Of a DNA stretch of 64,000 nt, positions 35,139 to 43,824 are shown piece after piece. The number at the start of each line of letters is the position of its first letter. The stretch's first letter is position 1. Where the stretch lies: assembly GCF_014649035.1 (NCBI RefSeq), contig NZ_BMSG01000011.1, forward strand, positions 62,001-126,000, in the 5' to 3' direction. Both the position numbers and the translations under genes were made by a program. The DNA is from Streptomyces sindenensis (lineage in GTDB: Bacteria; Actinomycetota; Actinomycetes; Streptomycetales; Streptomycetaceae). Under the pieces are notes generated by a model. That model was not told the origin of the DNA. It did not search any database and worked only from the letters and a program-made list of their open reading frames with translations.

Positions 35139-36251
35139 TCAGGTGGTCAGCAGGTGGTGGACGCCCGCCACGAGCGCCGCGACGACGGCGGCCAGGACGA
35201 GGACCGTGGCCGCCGCGTAGACGGGGTAGGCGATACGGGCCCGGCGCGGGTAGGCCGCCGCCTCCGGGGAGCGGCGCAGGGCGAGCCGCAGATAGCCGCC
35301 GGCGGAGGCGGCGAGGCCGACGGCCCCGGCGAGCTGGCACGCGATCTTGTAGCCGTCCAGCGGCGGCAGCGGCACGAGCATCATGAACGCCTGGACGCTG
35401 CCGAGGAGCAGGAGGGCGGCGAACGCCTCGTGCGTCGCGTCGTCGAGCGGGGCGAACAGCCACAGCGCGCAGAACGGGAGCAGGAAGACCAGGTTCATCA
35501 CCGCACCGGCGGCGGCCGTGGCGATGCGGTGCCTCCGGGTGCCGAGGTAGAGGTAGTCGTCGACCGTGCAGTACATGATGACGGCGGGCAGCCGCCACCG
35601 CAGCCCGATCTCGGCGACCCGCCCGCCGTGGTGCCGGGCCACCACGCCGTGCGCCAGTTCGTGGAGGGCGGTGCTCACCCAGAGCAGGATCGCCATGGCG
35701 GTCAGCAGCACCGGGTTGGACATCAACCCCCGTACCGCGAGCAGAAGTTCACCGGAGCGGGCGACGACCACCGCCTCCATGGCGAGGACCAGCGCGAACA
35801 GCGGCACCAGGGCCGCGGGGGCGAGCAGGAAGCCGAAGACCCGGTGCAGGCGGGCGGTGGTGGCGTCGGCGTCGGCCACCAGCGGGAGGGAGCCGCGCAG
35901 GAGGGTGCGCTTCTCGGGTACGGAGACGGGGGCGGGGGCGGGCTTCGGCTCGGGGGCGCCGGCCAGCAGCCCCTTCGTGCCCAGCAGGGCCAGGAGTTGT
36001 TGCCAGTGCGCGTCGGCCAGGCGCCGCCCGTACTCCCCTTCGTACGCCTCGCCGATCTCCGCGAGGCTCCGCTCCCCGTCCATGCGGGCGATGAGGAAGT
36101 GCTCCTTGGCCCCGACCTTGAAGGAGTTCCCGGTCCCGGCGTCCTTGATCAGGTGGACCGTCGCGGCCCCGTCCAGCAGCGGATCGCTGAGCAGCACGCG
36201 GGGCCGCAGCGCGGGGCGGTAGGCGGCGAGCGCCCCGGGGGCCGCGCTCAC
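35139..36251 (-). CDS. PqqD-like plus M50-type membrane metalloprotease
   Basis: A 370-residue membrane protein. The N-terminal 80 residues look PqqD/RRE-like (FKVGAKEHFLIARMDGERS, AEIGEAYEGEYGRRL), a leader-binding fold. After a Pro/Ala linker come six or more helices with the site-2-protease motif ALHELAHGVVARHHGG (HExxH) and a late PLPPLDGYKIACQL (LDG, third zinc ligand). Intramembrane zinc proteases of this kind can cut leaders, process membrane proteins, or give immunity. The GTG at 36,251 overlaps the LanB C-terminal protein stop by 4 bp. No M50 gene belongs to the goadsporin set as I recall it. Confidence 0.85.
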   Translation of the reverse strand: MSAAPGALAAYRPALRPRVLLSDPLLDGAATVHLIKDAGTGNSFKVGAKEHFLIARMDGERSLAEIGEAYEGEYGRRLADAHWQQLLALLGTKGLLAGAPEPKPAPAPVSVPEKRTLLRGSLPLVADADATTARLHRVFGFLLAPAALVPLFALVLAMEAVVVARSGELLLAVRGLMSNPVLLTAMAILLWVSTALHELAHGVVARHHGGRVAEIGLRWRLPAVIMYCTVDDYLYLGTRRHRIATAAAGAVMNLVFLLPFCALWLFAPLDDATHEAFAALLLLGSVQAFMMLVPLPPLDGYKIACQLAGAVGLAASAGGYLRLALRRSPEAAAYPRRARIAYPVYAAATVLVLAAVVAALVAGVHHLLTT

Positions 36252-37300
36252 GCGGACTCCTTGAGGACCCGGCCCAGGACATGGCTGAGATAGGCCTCGT
36301 CGCGGATGGTGACGTGCAGCCGGTTGTTGGTCATGTGCATGTACGGGGAGAGCAGGAGCGGCAGCGCCGCCGCCGGGTCGGTGACCCGTTCGTCCCGCTC
36401 GCCGTCCCAGGACCGGAACACCAGGCCCCCGTCGACGGCCAGTTTCCGGGCGCGGTCCCGCAGTTCGGCGCAGTGCTCGGCCCAGCCCGCCAGGGATCCG
36501 GGCAGCGAGCGGGCGCTTCCGGGCGGCGCCGTGGCGGCCCGGACCCGGGCGAACCGGTCCCGCAGCCCGTCCGCCGTCCGGGCGTAGTTGGTGTCGTACT
36601 CCTCGGTGCCGATGAAGCCGGTGCCGGGGAACGCCCGGTGCCAGAACTCGTAGTAGTCGTCCAGATATGCGGTCAGATCGGCCCGGTCCGGCAGGAACGT
36701 CGAGGACATCACCATCATCAACTGGGCGGCCGTACCGAGCAGTACGGTGCGCAGATGGAGGTTCTTGGTGGCGAGGGCGTCGATCACCAGGTCGCTGGAG
36801 TGCCGGAAGTGCCACTCGGCCAGCTCGATCCCGGCGGGCCCGCCGTACTTCCCGAACTCCGGCTCGTACGGCTCCCGGTGGCGGGAGTTGTTGGGGCGGA
36901 GGTTCATCCGGCCCTGCTCGTCCGCGTAGTGGCCGCGCTCGCTGCCGGGGAACTCGATCTCGAAGAGGGTGTTGTAGAAGTCGTTGAGGAACCCGGAGTC
37001 GACCTCGTACAGCGCGGGGCGCTCGGCCAGGAACGCGTCCACGGCCCGCTCGGTGCGGCGGGCCACCTCCGGCTCGGCGGCGGGCGAGGACGGCTTCAGG
37101 CGCAGCCGTACGTGGGGGCCCTCCAGCCAGTAGTTGATGAAGAAGTACCCGGCGAGCAGGCCGTCCGCCTCCAGCTCCGCCACCAGCGGGCGGACGCAGT
37201 TCAGGAGGAAGGGGCGGGGGTTGGCGGCGTAGAAGACGTGGGTGGCCTGCCAGGCGCCGGTGGTGGTCGCGGTCGGCACGGCGGGGGGCGGGGGTGTCAT
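36248..37300 (-). CDS. LanB C-terminal (SpaB_C) elimination protein
   Basis: A 350-residue protein of the thiopeptide-type bacteriocin biosynthesis domain. It eliminates glutamate from Ser/Thr residues glutamylated by the partner LanB, giving dehydroalanine and dehydrobutyrine. Diagnostic segments are WQATHVFYAANPRPFLLNCV, YFFINYWLEGPHVRLRLKPS, the YEPEFGKYGGPAGIE block and SPYMHMTNNRLHVTIRDE. It could alternatively be a [4+2] pyridine synthase relative. As the only SpaB_C protein near a split LanB, elimination is the needed role. It overlaps the LanB-N stop by 4 bp. Confidence 0.85.
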   Translation of the reverse strand: MTPPPPAVPTATTTGAWQATHVFYAANPRPFLLNCVRPLVAELEADGLLAGYFFINYWLEGPHVRLRLKPSSPAAEPEVARRTERAVDAFLAERPALYEVDSGFLNDFYNTLFEIEFPGSERGHYADEQGRMNLRPNNSRHREPYEPEFGKYGGPAGIELAEWHFRHSSDLVIDALATKNLHLRTVLLGTAAQLMMVMSSTFLPDRADLTAYLDDYYEFWHRAFPGTGFIGTEEYDTNYARTADGLRDRFARVRAATAPPGSARSLPGSLAGWAEHCAELRDRARKLAVDGGLVFRSWDGERDERVTDPAAALPLLLSPYMHMTNNRLHVTIRDEAYLSHVLGRVLKESA

Positions 37301-40083
37301 GAGGTGGTCCTCCTGCGGACGGGTACGGCCGTCTCCACGGCCAGTTCGGCGACATGGCGGCCGGGGCCCGAGACGGTGGGCAGCGCGTCCTCGTCCGGCA
37401 GCATCTCCCGGAAGACCACGCGGGCGCCGGGGGACTTGATCAGGGCCTCGAAGGCGGACAGGGACAGCGGGCTGTCGAAGTCGAGGTACTGCGGTTTGGC
37501 GCCGGTCGCGCCCCGGGCCCCGGTGTCCGACACGGTCGCGAAGACCCGGTCGGGCAGCCCGTGGGTACGCCGGAAGGCGTGCCAGTCCAGGAACCAGCCA
37601 TCCTCCGGTGTGCCCGGCCGGTGCAGCGGCAGGACGGCGGCCGGGGCGCTCCAGCTGCGCCGGCTCAGGACGAGCGACCCGTGCCGCACCCGGGGCCGCC
37701 CGGTGACCCCGCCGCGCGGCTCGCCCTCGGGGACGCCCGCCCACACGTTGAGCGGGGCCATCGAGGTCGGGGAGAGGAGGAGCAGGGTGCGGGGCAGTTC
37801 GGGCAGGGCGAGGGGAACGAGGTAGCCGAGGTAGACGGGGACGACCTCGCGGCCCAGGCGGACCGAGCGCAGGGCGAGCCGGTCGGCCTCGGGGTCGTGC
37901 ACGAGGTAGAGGTCGTCCAGGTCGATCCTGAACTCCTCGTCCAGCGTGCCGCGTTCGCCGGGGCAGACGATCTCGTACGGGGTGAGCCTGCCGTGCAGGT
38001 TGAGGTTGCTGGTGACCGGGCCGCCGGTGACCTCGGCGAGGACCGCGCCTTCGGGCACGAGGGCGTCGGCGTCCGCGAGGAGCTGTTCGTCGAGGCCGTC
38101 GAAGAGCTGGGTGAACCGGGTGAACGAGAACGACACCCCGCCGTAGGACCGGTTGAGGACGACGAGCGGGTCGCCCGGCCGGTCGGCGATCTGGACGTGG
38201 TGGCTCATCGGGGCGAAACCGGCCCGCAGGACGTCCAGTTCACCGGCGACCGCGTCCAGGAACGCGTCGTCGAGCCACACCTCGCCCGCGTCCGGATCCG
38301 CCGCCTCCCGGAGCGCGGCCATCCGGGCGGTGAAGGTGCGGCGCGCGTCGTCCAGGGCGCGCAGCCGGGGCAGGCCGAGCCAGTTGACCTCCGGAACGTA
38401 GGTGCCGTCGGCGTCGTACGGGGTGTGGGAGGCGGTGAACGACATGTACTGGTCGAAGAAGTCCTCGTGGAAGTCGTGGACCAGCTTCAGCAGGTCGTCG
38501 CAGCGGCCCCCGTGTCCGTAGCGCGCCAGGAAGAAGCCCTGGAAGGTGATCCGCTGCGGGAGGGTGAGGTCGAAGGCGGGCAGCACCCGCTCCACGGCCG
38601 CCAGCGGCCCGGCGGCCAGCTCGCGCCAGGCATCGGGATCCAGCGCGACGGCCGGGGCCGGGCCGCCCGGGGAGCTGTGGCCCGGTGCCGCCGGAGCCCC
38701 GCCGCCCGGAGCCCGGTCGCCCTGGTCCGGCGCGCGCCCCGTGCCCGCCGCCGCGTCCTCGTACAGCAGCGTCTGCGGGACCTTCGCGCGCTCGACCCCC
38801 AGCTCCTCCTCCTGCACCGCCCGCAGCCCGGCCCGTACCGCTGCCAGCAGGGCGCGCCGCTCGTCCGGGGCCGCGTCGGCGAACCGGGCGGCGTGCGCGG
38901 CGGGCTCCTCCAGGCGGTCCGCGAGCCGGGCGGCCCACGGGCGGTCCAGGCCGCGCAGCGCGTCCTGGAAGGCCCGGAGCGGGTCGGTGTCGTGGACCTC
39001 GGTCCGCAGACACGGCACCTGGACCATGCCGACGTCCAAAAGCGCCCCGAGGTACTGCTCGCACTCCTCGCGCGCCGCCCCCCGGTCCCGCTCCAGCCAG
39101 GCCGCCAGCTCGCCGTAACGGATCGTGCCGCGCTCCTCGAACAGGCCGAGCAGCCGTTCCAGGGTGCCGCTGCGGCGCAGGAAGAACAGCCGGTCCTTCA
39201 CCGCGTCGAAGGTGACGGCCGCGTCCTCGTCACCGCTGGTGACCCAGCGCCGGACGTAGCGGACCCGGTCGTCGTCGCGCCCCCAGCCGGAGGCGAGGGC
39301 GAGCGGCAGATCGGCCCGGCGGACCGGGTCGGCGATCACCGCGTCGGCGATCCGGCCGAGCGCCACGACGTTGAGCCGGACCTGCGTCCGCCACTCCTCC
39401 CCGACCCGCGTACGCAGCCCGTCCGAGCCGCCGAAGACGCCGGGGGCGACGCCGGTGAAGGTGGAGAAGGGGCTCGTCTTGCACGCGGTCCGGTACACGT
39501 AGGAGAGCAGCGAGCGCTCGATCTTGCGCTGCTTGCGGTCCGGCCGCGCCCCGGGGCGGGACGCCTTCTCCCGGTAGGCGTCGAGCTGGGCGTCCAGGGT
39601 CGGCGAGGCGAGCAACAGGCCCTTGCGCAGCCGCTCGTGGCCCGCGATCCGGGCCAGCTCGGTGCGGGTGCGGCCGGTCTCGTCCCGCAGCAGGGCGGCC
39701 CCCGCGTCCCGCTTGCCGGCGAGGGCGCGCCGGCCGGTCAGCCAGTCGGCGAGGGCCCCGGCGGCGGCCGGGTCGAGGGCGCGGACCCGGTTCAGGGCGT
39801 CCTCGGCGGCGGCCGGGTCCGGCAGCCGGTTGTTGAAGACGTCGCGGCGCAGCTTCAGCAGGGCGCGGCGCAGCGGTTCGTCGTCGCTGCCGCCGATCAG
39901 TCCGTGCAGCTGGTCGGCGGCCTTTCCGGCGAGCAGGGCCAGCTGTTCGGTGGTGTCGAGGACGTCGTCGGCCCAGCGCCGGCTGTCGGGGCAGCGCAGG
40001 GCCCGGACCTCGTCGACCGGGAGGCCGGCGACGCGCAGCATGAACGCGGGCGGCGCGGAAGGGGAGTTCGTGGTGTCGGTCAT
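37297..40083 (-). CDS. LanB N-terminal dehydratase (glutamyl-tRNA-dependent)
   Basis: A 928-residue Lant_dehydr_N protein, the glutamylation half of a split class I lanthipeptide-type dehydratase. It uses Glu-tRNA to glutamylate Ser/Thr in the core. Seen are KTSPFSTFTGVAPGVFGG near residue 200, PWAARLADRLEEPA, ARYGHGGRCDDLLKLVHDFH, SFSFTRFTQLFDGLDEQLLA, TGGPVTSNLNLHGRLTPYE, FDSPLSLSAFEALIKSPGAR and the final FREMLPDEDAL. A Gly/Ala/Pro insertion occurs near residue 460. No elimination domain is attached; that function is supplied by the 36,248 gene. It starts 13 bp after the SagB-type gene. Confidence 0.92.
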   Translation of the reverse strand: MTDTTNSPSAPPAFMLRVAGLPVDEVRALRCPDSRRWADDVLDTTEQLALLAGKAADQLHGLIGGSDDEPLRRALLKLRRDVFNNRLPDPAAAEDALNRVRALDPAAAGALADWLTGRRALAGKRDAGAALLRDETGRTRTELARIAGHERLRKGLLLASPTLDAQLDAYREKASRPGARPDRKQRKIERSLLSYVYRTACKTSPFSTFTGVAPGVFGGSDGLRTRVGEEWRTQVRLNVVALGRIADAVIADPVRRADLPLALASGWGRDDDRVRYVRRWVTSGDEDAAVTFDAVKDRLFFLRRSGTLERLLGLFEERGTIRYGELAAWLERDRGAAREECEQYLGALLDVGMVQVPCLRTEVHDTDPLRAFQDALRGLDRPWAARLADRLEEPAAHAARFADAAPDERRALLAAVRAGLRAVQEEELGVERAKVPQTLLYEDAAAGTGRAPDQGDRAPGGGAPAAPGHSSPGGPAPAVALDPDAWRELAAGPLAAVERVLPAFDLTLPQRITFQGFFLARYGHGGRCDDLLKLVHDFHEDFFDQYMSFTASHTPYDADGTYVPEVNWLGLPRLRALDDARRTFTARMAALREAADPDAGEVWLDDAFLDAVAGELDVLRAGFAPMSHHVQIADRPGDPLVVLNRSYGGVSFSFTRFTQLFDGLDEQLLADADALVPEGAVLAEVTGGPVTSNLNLHGRLTPYEIVCPGERGTLDEEFRIDLDDLYLVHDPEADRLALRSVRLGREVVPVYLGYLVPLALPELPRTLLLLSPTSMAPLNVWAGVPEGEPRGGVTGRPRVRHGSLVLSRRSWSAPAAVLPLHRPGTPEDGWFLDWHAFRRTHGLPDRVFATVSDTGARGATGAKPQYLDFDSPLSLSAFEALIKSPGARVVFREMLPDEDALPTVSGPGRHVAELAVETAVPVRRRTTS

Positions 40084-40096
40084 GTCGTGTCCCCGC

Positions 40097-41683
40097 TCAG
40101 GCGATCTCGTAGCGGAAGTCGGCGGGGGCGGGGCGTTCGTTGCCGATCATCATGATCAGCAGGGGCGCTTCGCCCGTCCCTTCGAGACCCAGCTCCTCGA
40201 TGTACGAGATGTTGTCGAAGCCGAGGGCGACCCCGCAGCCGAGCTCCACGGCCGCGGCGGCGGTGTAGACGGACTGGGCGACGGCCCCGATGGTGGCGTT
40301 GACCAGCCGGTATCCCCGGTCGCCGACGGCGTCGAGGACGGCGGTGGTGCGGACGGTCGGCACGAGCACGGCGCCGGCCTGCTCCAGGTTGTAGTTGGAG
40401 AGGAAGTAGTTCCGCTGGAGGAACTCCCCCGGCCGCCCCTCCTTCACCCGTCGCAGGCTCCGCCGCTCGGGGTCGTGGACGTACGAACCGGGCTCGACGC
40501 CCTCGACGTGGTTCACGAACGCGTACACCCGCGCCAGCCGGGCGTCACCGGTGTCGCCGCCGAGCCGCGATCCGGCCGAAGCGGCGGCCAGGCAGGCGGC
40601 CAACTGGTCGGCGGTGACGGGCTTCTGGGCGTCGAACCGCCCGAAGCTGCTGCGGCGGGCGCGCAGCGCGGTGCGTACGTCGGCGTCCAGCGGGCGGGCG
40701 GGCGGCAGCTCGACCTCCGCGAGCCCCGGGTCGACGGGGTGGGCGGCGGCGGGCCCGAGGGCGTCCGGGGCGGGGCGGGCCGTGGCGTCGGCGGAGGTGG
40801 CCGCCTGCATGCGAAGCAGCGCGTCGAAGGTGAGGACGGTACGGGAGCGCTCGACGTCCGCGTGCCCGACGGCGACGGGCACGGTGGCGCCGACGCGGTC
40901 CGAACACCCCTGTGTACCGTCCCATTTGAGGGGCACGACGGCGAAGATCCCCTCCTGCGCCGGGTCCACGCCGAGCAGGGCGGCGAGGCGTTCCTCGTCG
41001 AACCAGAGAGCCGGTTCGACGGCCAGGCCCCGGGCGGCCGCCCACATCCGCCAGGTCTGGACGCAGGCCCCGAGGTCCATGGAGACGGCGTGGAAGGAGA
41101 AGTTGTTGTACTTGAAGGAGTTCTGCCAGTACTTGATGCCGAGCACCAGGTACTGGTCGGTCTCCGGCCCCGGCGCGCCGTCGCCCAGCGCCTCGCGCAC
41201 CTGCCCGGAGACATCGCCCGTGAGCAGCCGCTGCATGGTGTGGTGCCGGGTGGAGTAGTAGTGCACCCCCGGCGGTACGGGGGCACTCGGCCCGGACACC
41301 CAGTGGATGCTGACCGGGTAGAGCCCGCCGCCGGACGCGGAGCCGCGCGACCAGTTGGCGAGCGGGTAGAAGGGCAGGGCGTTCAGGTCCGTGTTGGCCT
41401 GGACGCCGAGGCGGCGGCCGGTCAGACCGTACGAGTCACGGAGCATGCCGGAGAGCGAGCGGAGGTCGAACGCGCCCTGGGCGGGGGCGCCTTCGGCGAA
41501 CAGCCCCCGGTCGACGGTCGCCCCGGCCGGGTAGCCGGCGTCGGGCAGCGGGAATCCGTCCGCGCCCGGGTGGTACTTCGCCTTGCGCGGGCCGTCCTGC
41601 CAGTTCGGTACGTAGTCGGGGGGGTCCATCGGGACCCGGCCGCGATGCATGATCGCGGCGGCGTATTCATGGGCGTATCCCAT
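40097..41683 (-). CDS. SagB-type double-domain azoline dehydrogenase
   Basis: A 528-residue FMN-dependent nitroreductase-fold enzyme with two tandem domains, expected to oxidise azolines to azoles. Domain 1 has RGSASGGGLYPVSIHWVSG and KYWQNSFKYNNFSFHAVSMD; domain 2 has ARRSSFGRFDAQKPVTADQL, SNYNLEQAGAVLVPTVRTTA and ELGCGVALGFDNISYIEELG. ATG at 41,683 has AAGGAG 6 nt upstream. An ATG at 41,761, which overlaps the YcaO 2 stop by 4 bp like most joints of the operon, would add 26 Pro/Ala-rich residues. Both starts are possible. Confidence 0.9.
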   Translation of the reverse strand: MGYAHEYAAAIMHRGRVPMDPPDYVPNWQDGPRKAKYHPGADGFPLPDAGYPAGATVDRGLFAEGAPAQGAFDLRSLSGMLRDSYGLTGRRLGVQANTDLNALPFYPLANWSRGSASGGGLYPVSIHWVSGPSAPVPPGVHYYSTRHHTMQRLLTGDVSGQVREALGDGAPGPETDQYLVLGIKYWQNSFKYNNFSFHAVSMDLGACVQTWRMWAAARGLAVEPALWFDEERLAALLGVDPAQEGIFAVVPLKWDGTQGCSDRVGATVPVAVGHADVERSRTVLTFDALLRMQAATSADATARPAPDALGPAAAHPVDPGLAEVELPPARPLDADVRTALRARRSSFGRFDAQKPVTADQLAACLAAASAGSRLGGDTGDARLARVYAFVNHVEGVEPGSYVHDPERRSLRRVKEGRPGEFLQRNYFLSNYNLEQAGAVLVPTVRTTAVLDAVGDRGYRLVNATIGAVAQSVYTAAAAVELGCGVALGFDNISYIEELGLEGTGEAPLLIMMIGNERPAPADFRYEIA

Positions 41684-41757
41684 GGCGGGCTCCTTGGTCA
41701 CGGCAGGAGGGGGAATCACGGCAGCAGGGGGAAGGGGCGCAACGGTCACGGGAGCGG

Positions 41758-43824
41758 TCATGGGAACGGGTGCGGGGCCCAGTTGAGATCGGCGTCGGTG
41801 AGGTCCGCCGACCGCAGGCCCGCCTCGCGCAGGGCGGTACGGAGCCGGGGCATGCCCAGGGCACGCTGGCGGGTCCAGCCGAAGTCGATCGGCAGCAGTC
41901 CGGGCACGATCACGCTCACCGTGGTCAGCCCGAGATCCCGCTGTTCCGGCATGGTCTGGTCGACGACGACCACGTCGAAACCGGCGGCGGCGACCGCGTC
42001 CACGCACCGGAGAAGGTCCTCGCGCAGATCGTCGGAGACCGGCAGGACCGGCCGGCCGCCGGGCCCGTCCCCGTACAGCTCGTCGAAGGAGCGGCCCGGC
42101 GGGCGCACGCTGCCCGGCGCGCCGAGCAGGAAGTCGGCGTGGTCGCCCATCTCCGGGATGCCGTACGCCAGCGGGTGGTCGTGCAGCGCCTCGACCTTGG
42201 CGAAGTCGGTGGCCATGGCGCGCAGCCGCTTCTCGTCCCGCTCGGTGCGGCCCCGGAGGTTGACGGCGTCGGTGGCGATCTCGCAGAGCGCCCCGGCGAG
42301 GGCCGCCTCCGGGTCGAGCCCGGCACCCGCGCCGAAGCACATCCGGCCGGGCCCGCCGTCGGGGCGGACGGCGACACCGGTGACGACGGGGACCGGGAAG
42401 GTGATCCGGGTGTCGAAGAACCGCGCCTCGTAGCCGTACATCTCCAGCCGGTCCACCATCTGCCGGGTGGCGGGGCGGCGGCTGGTGCGCGGGTCGATCT
42501 CGGGCAGCGCGGCCCGCCCGTACCAGGAGAGCAGGAACGCGTCCCGTTCGACGACCTCCATCAGCCCGAAGTAGACGGCCTCCTCCAACGCGCCGCCGGA
42601 GGCGCAGCCGTTGGAGCTCTCCTGCACGAACCGGTTCTCCAGGCCCGGCGAGTGGTAGTACGTGAGCACTTCGGGGACCAGGACGGTGTGTCCGTCGCGC
42701 AGCGACCAGCCGCGCACCCAGGAGATCTCCCGGTCCGGGGTGAAGGGCCGCACCCGGGGGTTGGCCCGGTGGAAGGCGTCGGAGTAGAGGCCGCAGACGC
42801 GCGGGTCCAGAGCGGCCCGGCCCTCGGCGCGCAGGGTGTCCAGGGCGGCGTGCACCTGGGCGTATCTGGCCCGGGGCCGCATGCCCGCGTACCGCTCCAG
42901 GCCCTCCAGCACGCCGATGCGCACGCTGTCGGCGAAGGTGTCGGCGTGCCCGCCCCAGAACGTCTCGCGCAGATACGGGCCCGAGCGCAGCGAGAAGCAG
43001 CCGATGGTGGCGGACGTGGACGTGGAGGAGACGTCGTGGACGACGGAGGGGCCGAGCGACCCGCAGATGGGGTTGGCGTACGGCTCGACGGGCAGTTCGT
43101 AGTCCCGGAGGTCCCGGACCCGGAAGCCGTCGGGCCGCAGTTTGGGCGCGGGCTTCAGGATGATGGCGGCGGCCTCGTCGCTGTCGGGTTCGGGCTGCCC
43201 GCAGCCGGGGCACTCCGGGTCGGGGACGAGCGGGTAGTGGCGGACGGCCAGGGTCTGGAGGTCGACGAGGTGGACGGCGGGGAAGGCCCCGGTGTCCGGC
43301 CCGCCGCCGGCCAGCCGGGCGGCGATCACCCCGGCGACGGCCTCGGCCGCGAACGGGGTGACGTACGGGGACGGGCCCGCCGCCCGGGTCCCGGAACCGA
43401 TCTCCAGCGCCTCGCGCAGGGCGACGGACCGCACGGCCTGCCACCGGCGCTCCAGGCAGCGGGCGCAGGGGCGTCGACCGGTCCCGTCCGGCACCGGCAG
43501 GGGGCCGACGACGGCGTGCCGCCCGTAGTAGCGCACGGGCACGGCGCCGGCCTCGGGCGGCGTTGCGTCGGCCGTGAACGCGTCGCGTACGCCCAGGGGT
43601 TGGACGTCCGGCGGCGTGGTGACCGCTGCCCCTCCGTGCCGGGCCAGCCGTTCCCGCAGCAGCTCGCCGAGCAGCCGGGTGGACTCCCCCAGCACGGGCG
43701 CGTCCGGTGTGCCGGGCGCGCCCGGTGCGGGCGGTGCGTCCGGTGCGTCGGGCGCGTGCTGTGCGTCGGGCGCGTCCGGTGCGGGCGGCACGTCAGGCGC
43801 GCCGCGCAGGGTCTCAACGGCCAT
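41758..43824 (-). CDS. YcaO-type cyclodehydratase, paralogue 2
   Basis: A 688-residue azoline-forming YcaO enzyme. Low-complexity Pro/Ala/Asp residues open the N-terminus. Zinc-ribbon Cys pairs follow (RPCARCLERRW, ECPGCGQPEP), then intact YcaO ATP motifs (VLEGLERYAGMRP; SSNGCASGGALEEAVYFGLM; EVVERDAFLLSWYGRA; VDQTMPEQRDLGL; FGWTRQRALGMPRL) and a terminal APHPFP tail. The last 70 residues are very close to those of YcaO 1, so the pair arose by duplication. The start lies 11 bp inside the E1-like gene, so it is co-translated. Either enzyme may be the main one, or each may prefer Cys or Ser/Thr. Confidence 0.92.
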   Translation of the reverse strand: MAVETLRGAPDVPPAPDAPDAQHAPDAPDAPPAPGAPGTPDAPVLGESTRLLGELLRERLARHGGAAVTTPPDVQPLGVRDAFTADATPPEAGAVPVRYYGRHAVVGPLPVPDGTGRRPCARCLERRWQAVRSVALREALEIGSGTRAAGPSPYVTPFAAEAVAGVIAARLAGGGPDTGAFPAVHLVDLQTLAVRHYPLVPDPECPGCGQPEPDSDEAAAIILKPAPKLRPDGFRVRDLRDYELPVEPYANPICGSLGPSVVHDVSSTSTSATIGCFSLRSGPYLRETFWGGHADTFADSVRIGVLEGLERYAGMRPRARYAQVHAALDTLRAEGRAALDPRVCGLYSDAFHRANPRVRPFTPDREISWVRGWSLRDGHTVLVPEVLTYYHSPGLENRFVQESSNGCASGGALEEAVYFGLMEVVERDAFLLSWYGRAALPEIDPRTSRRPATRQMVDRLEMYGYEARFFDTRITFPVPVVTGVAVRPDGGPGRMCFGAGAGLDPEAALAGALCEIATDAVNLRGRTERDEKRLRAMATDFAKVEALHDHPLAYGIPEMGDHADFLLGAPGSVRPPGRSFDELYGDGPGGRPVLPVSDDLREDLLRCVDAVAAAGFDVVVVDQTMPEQRDLGLTTVSVIVPGLLPIDFGWTRQRALGMPRLRTALREAGLRSADLTDADLNWAPHPFP

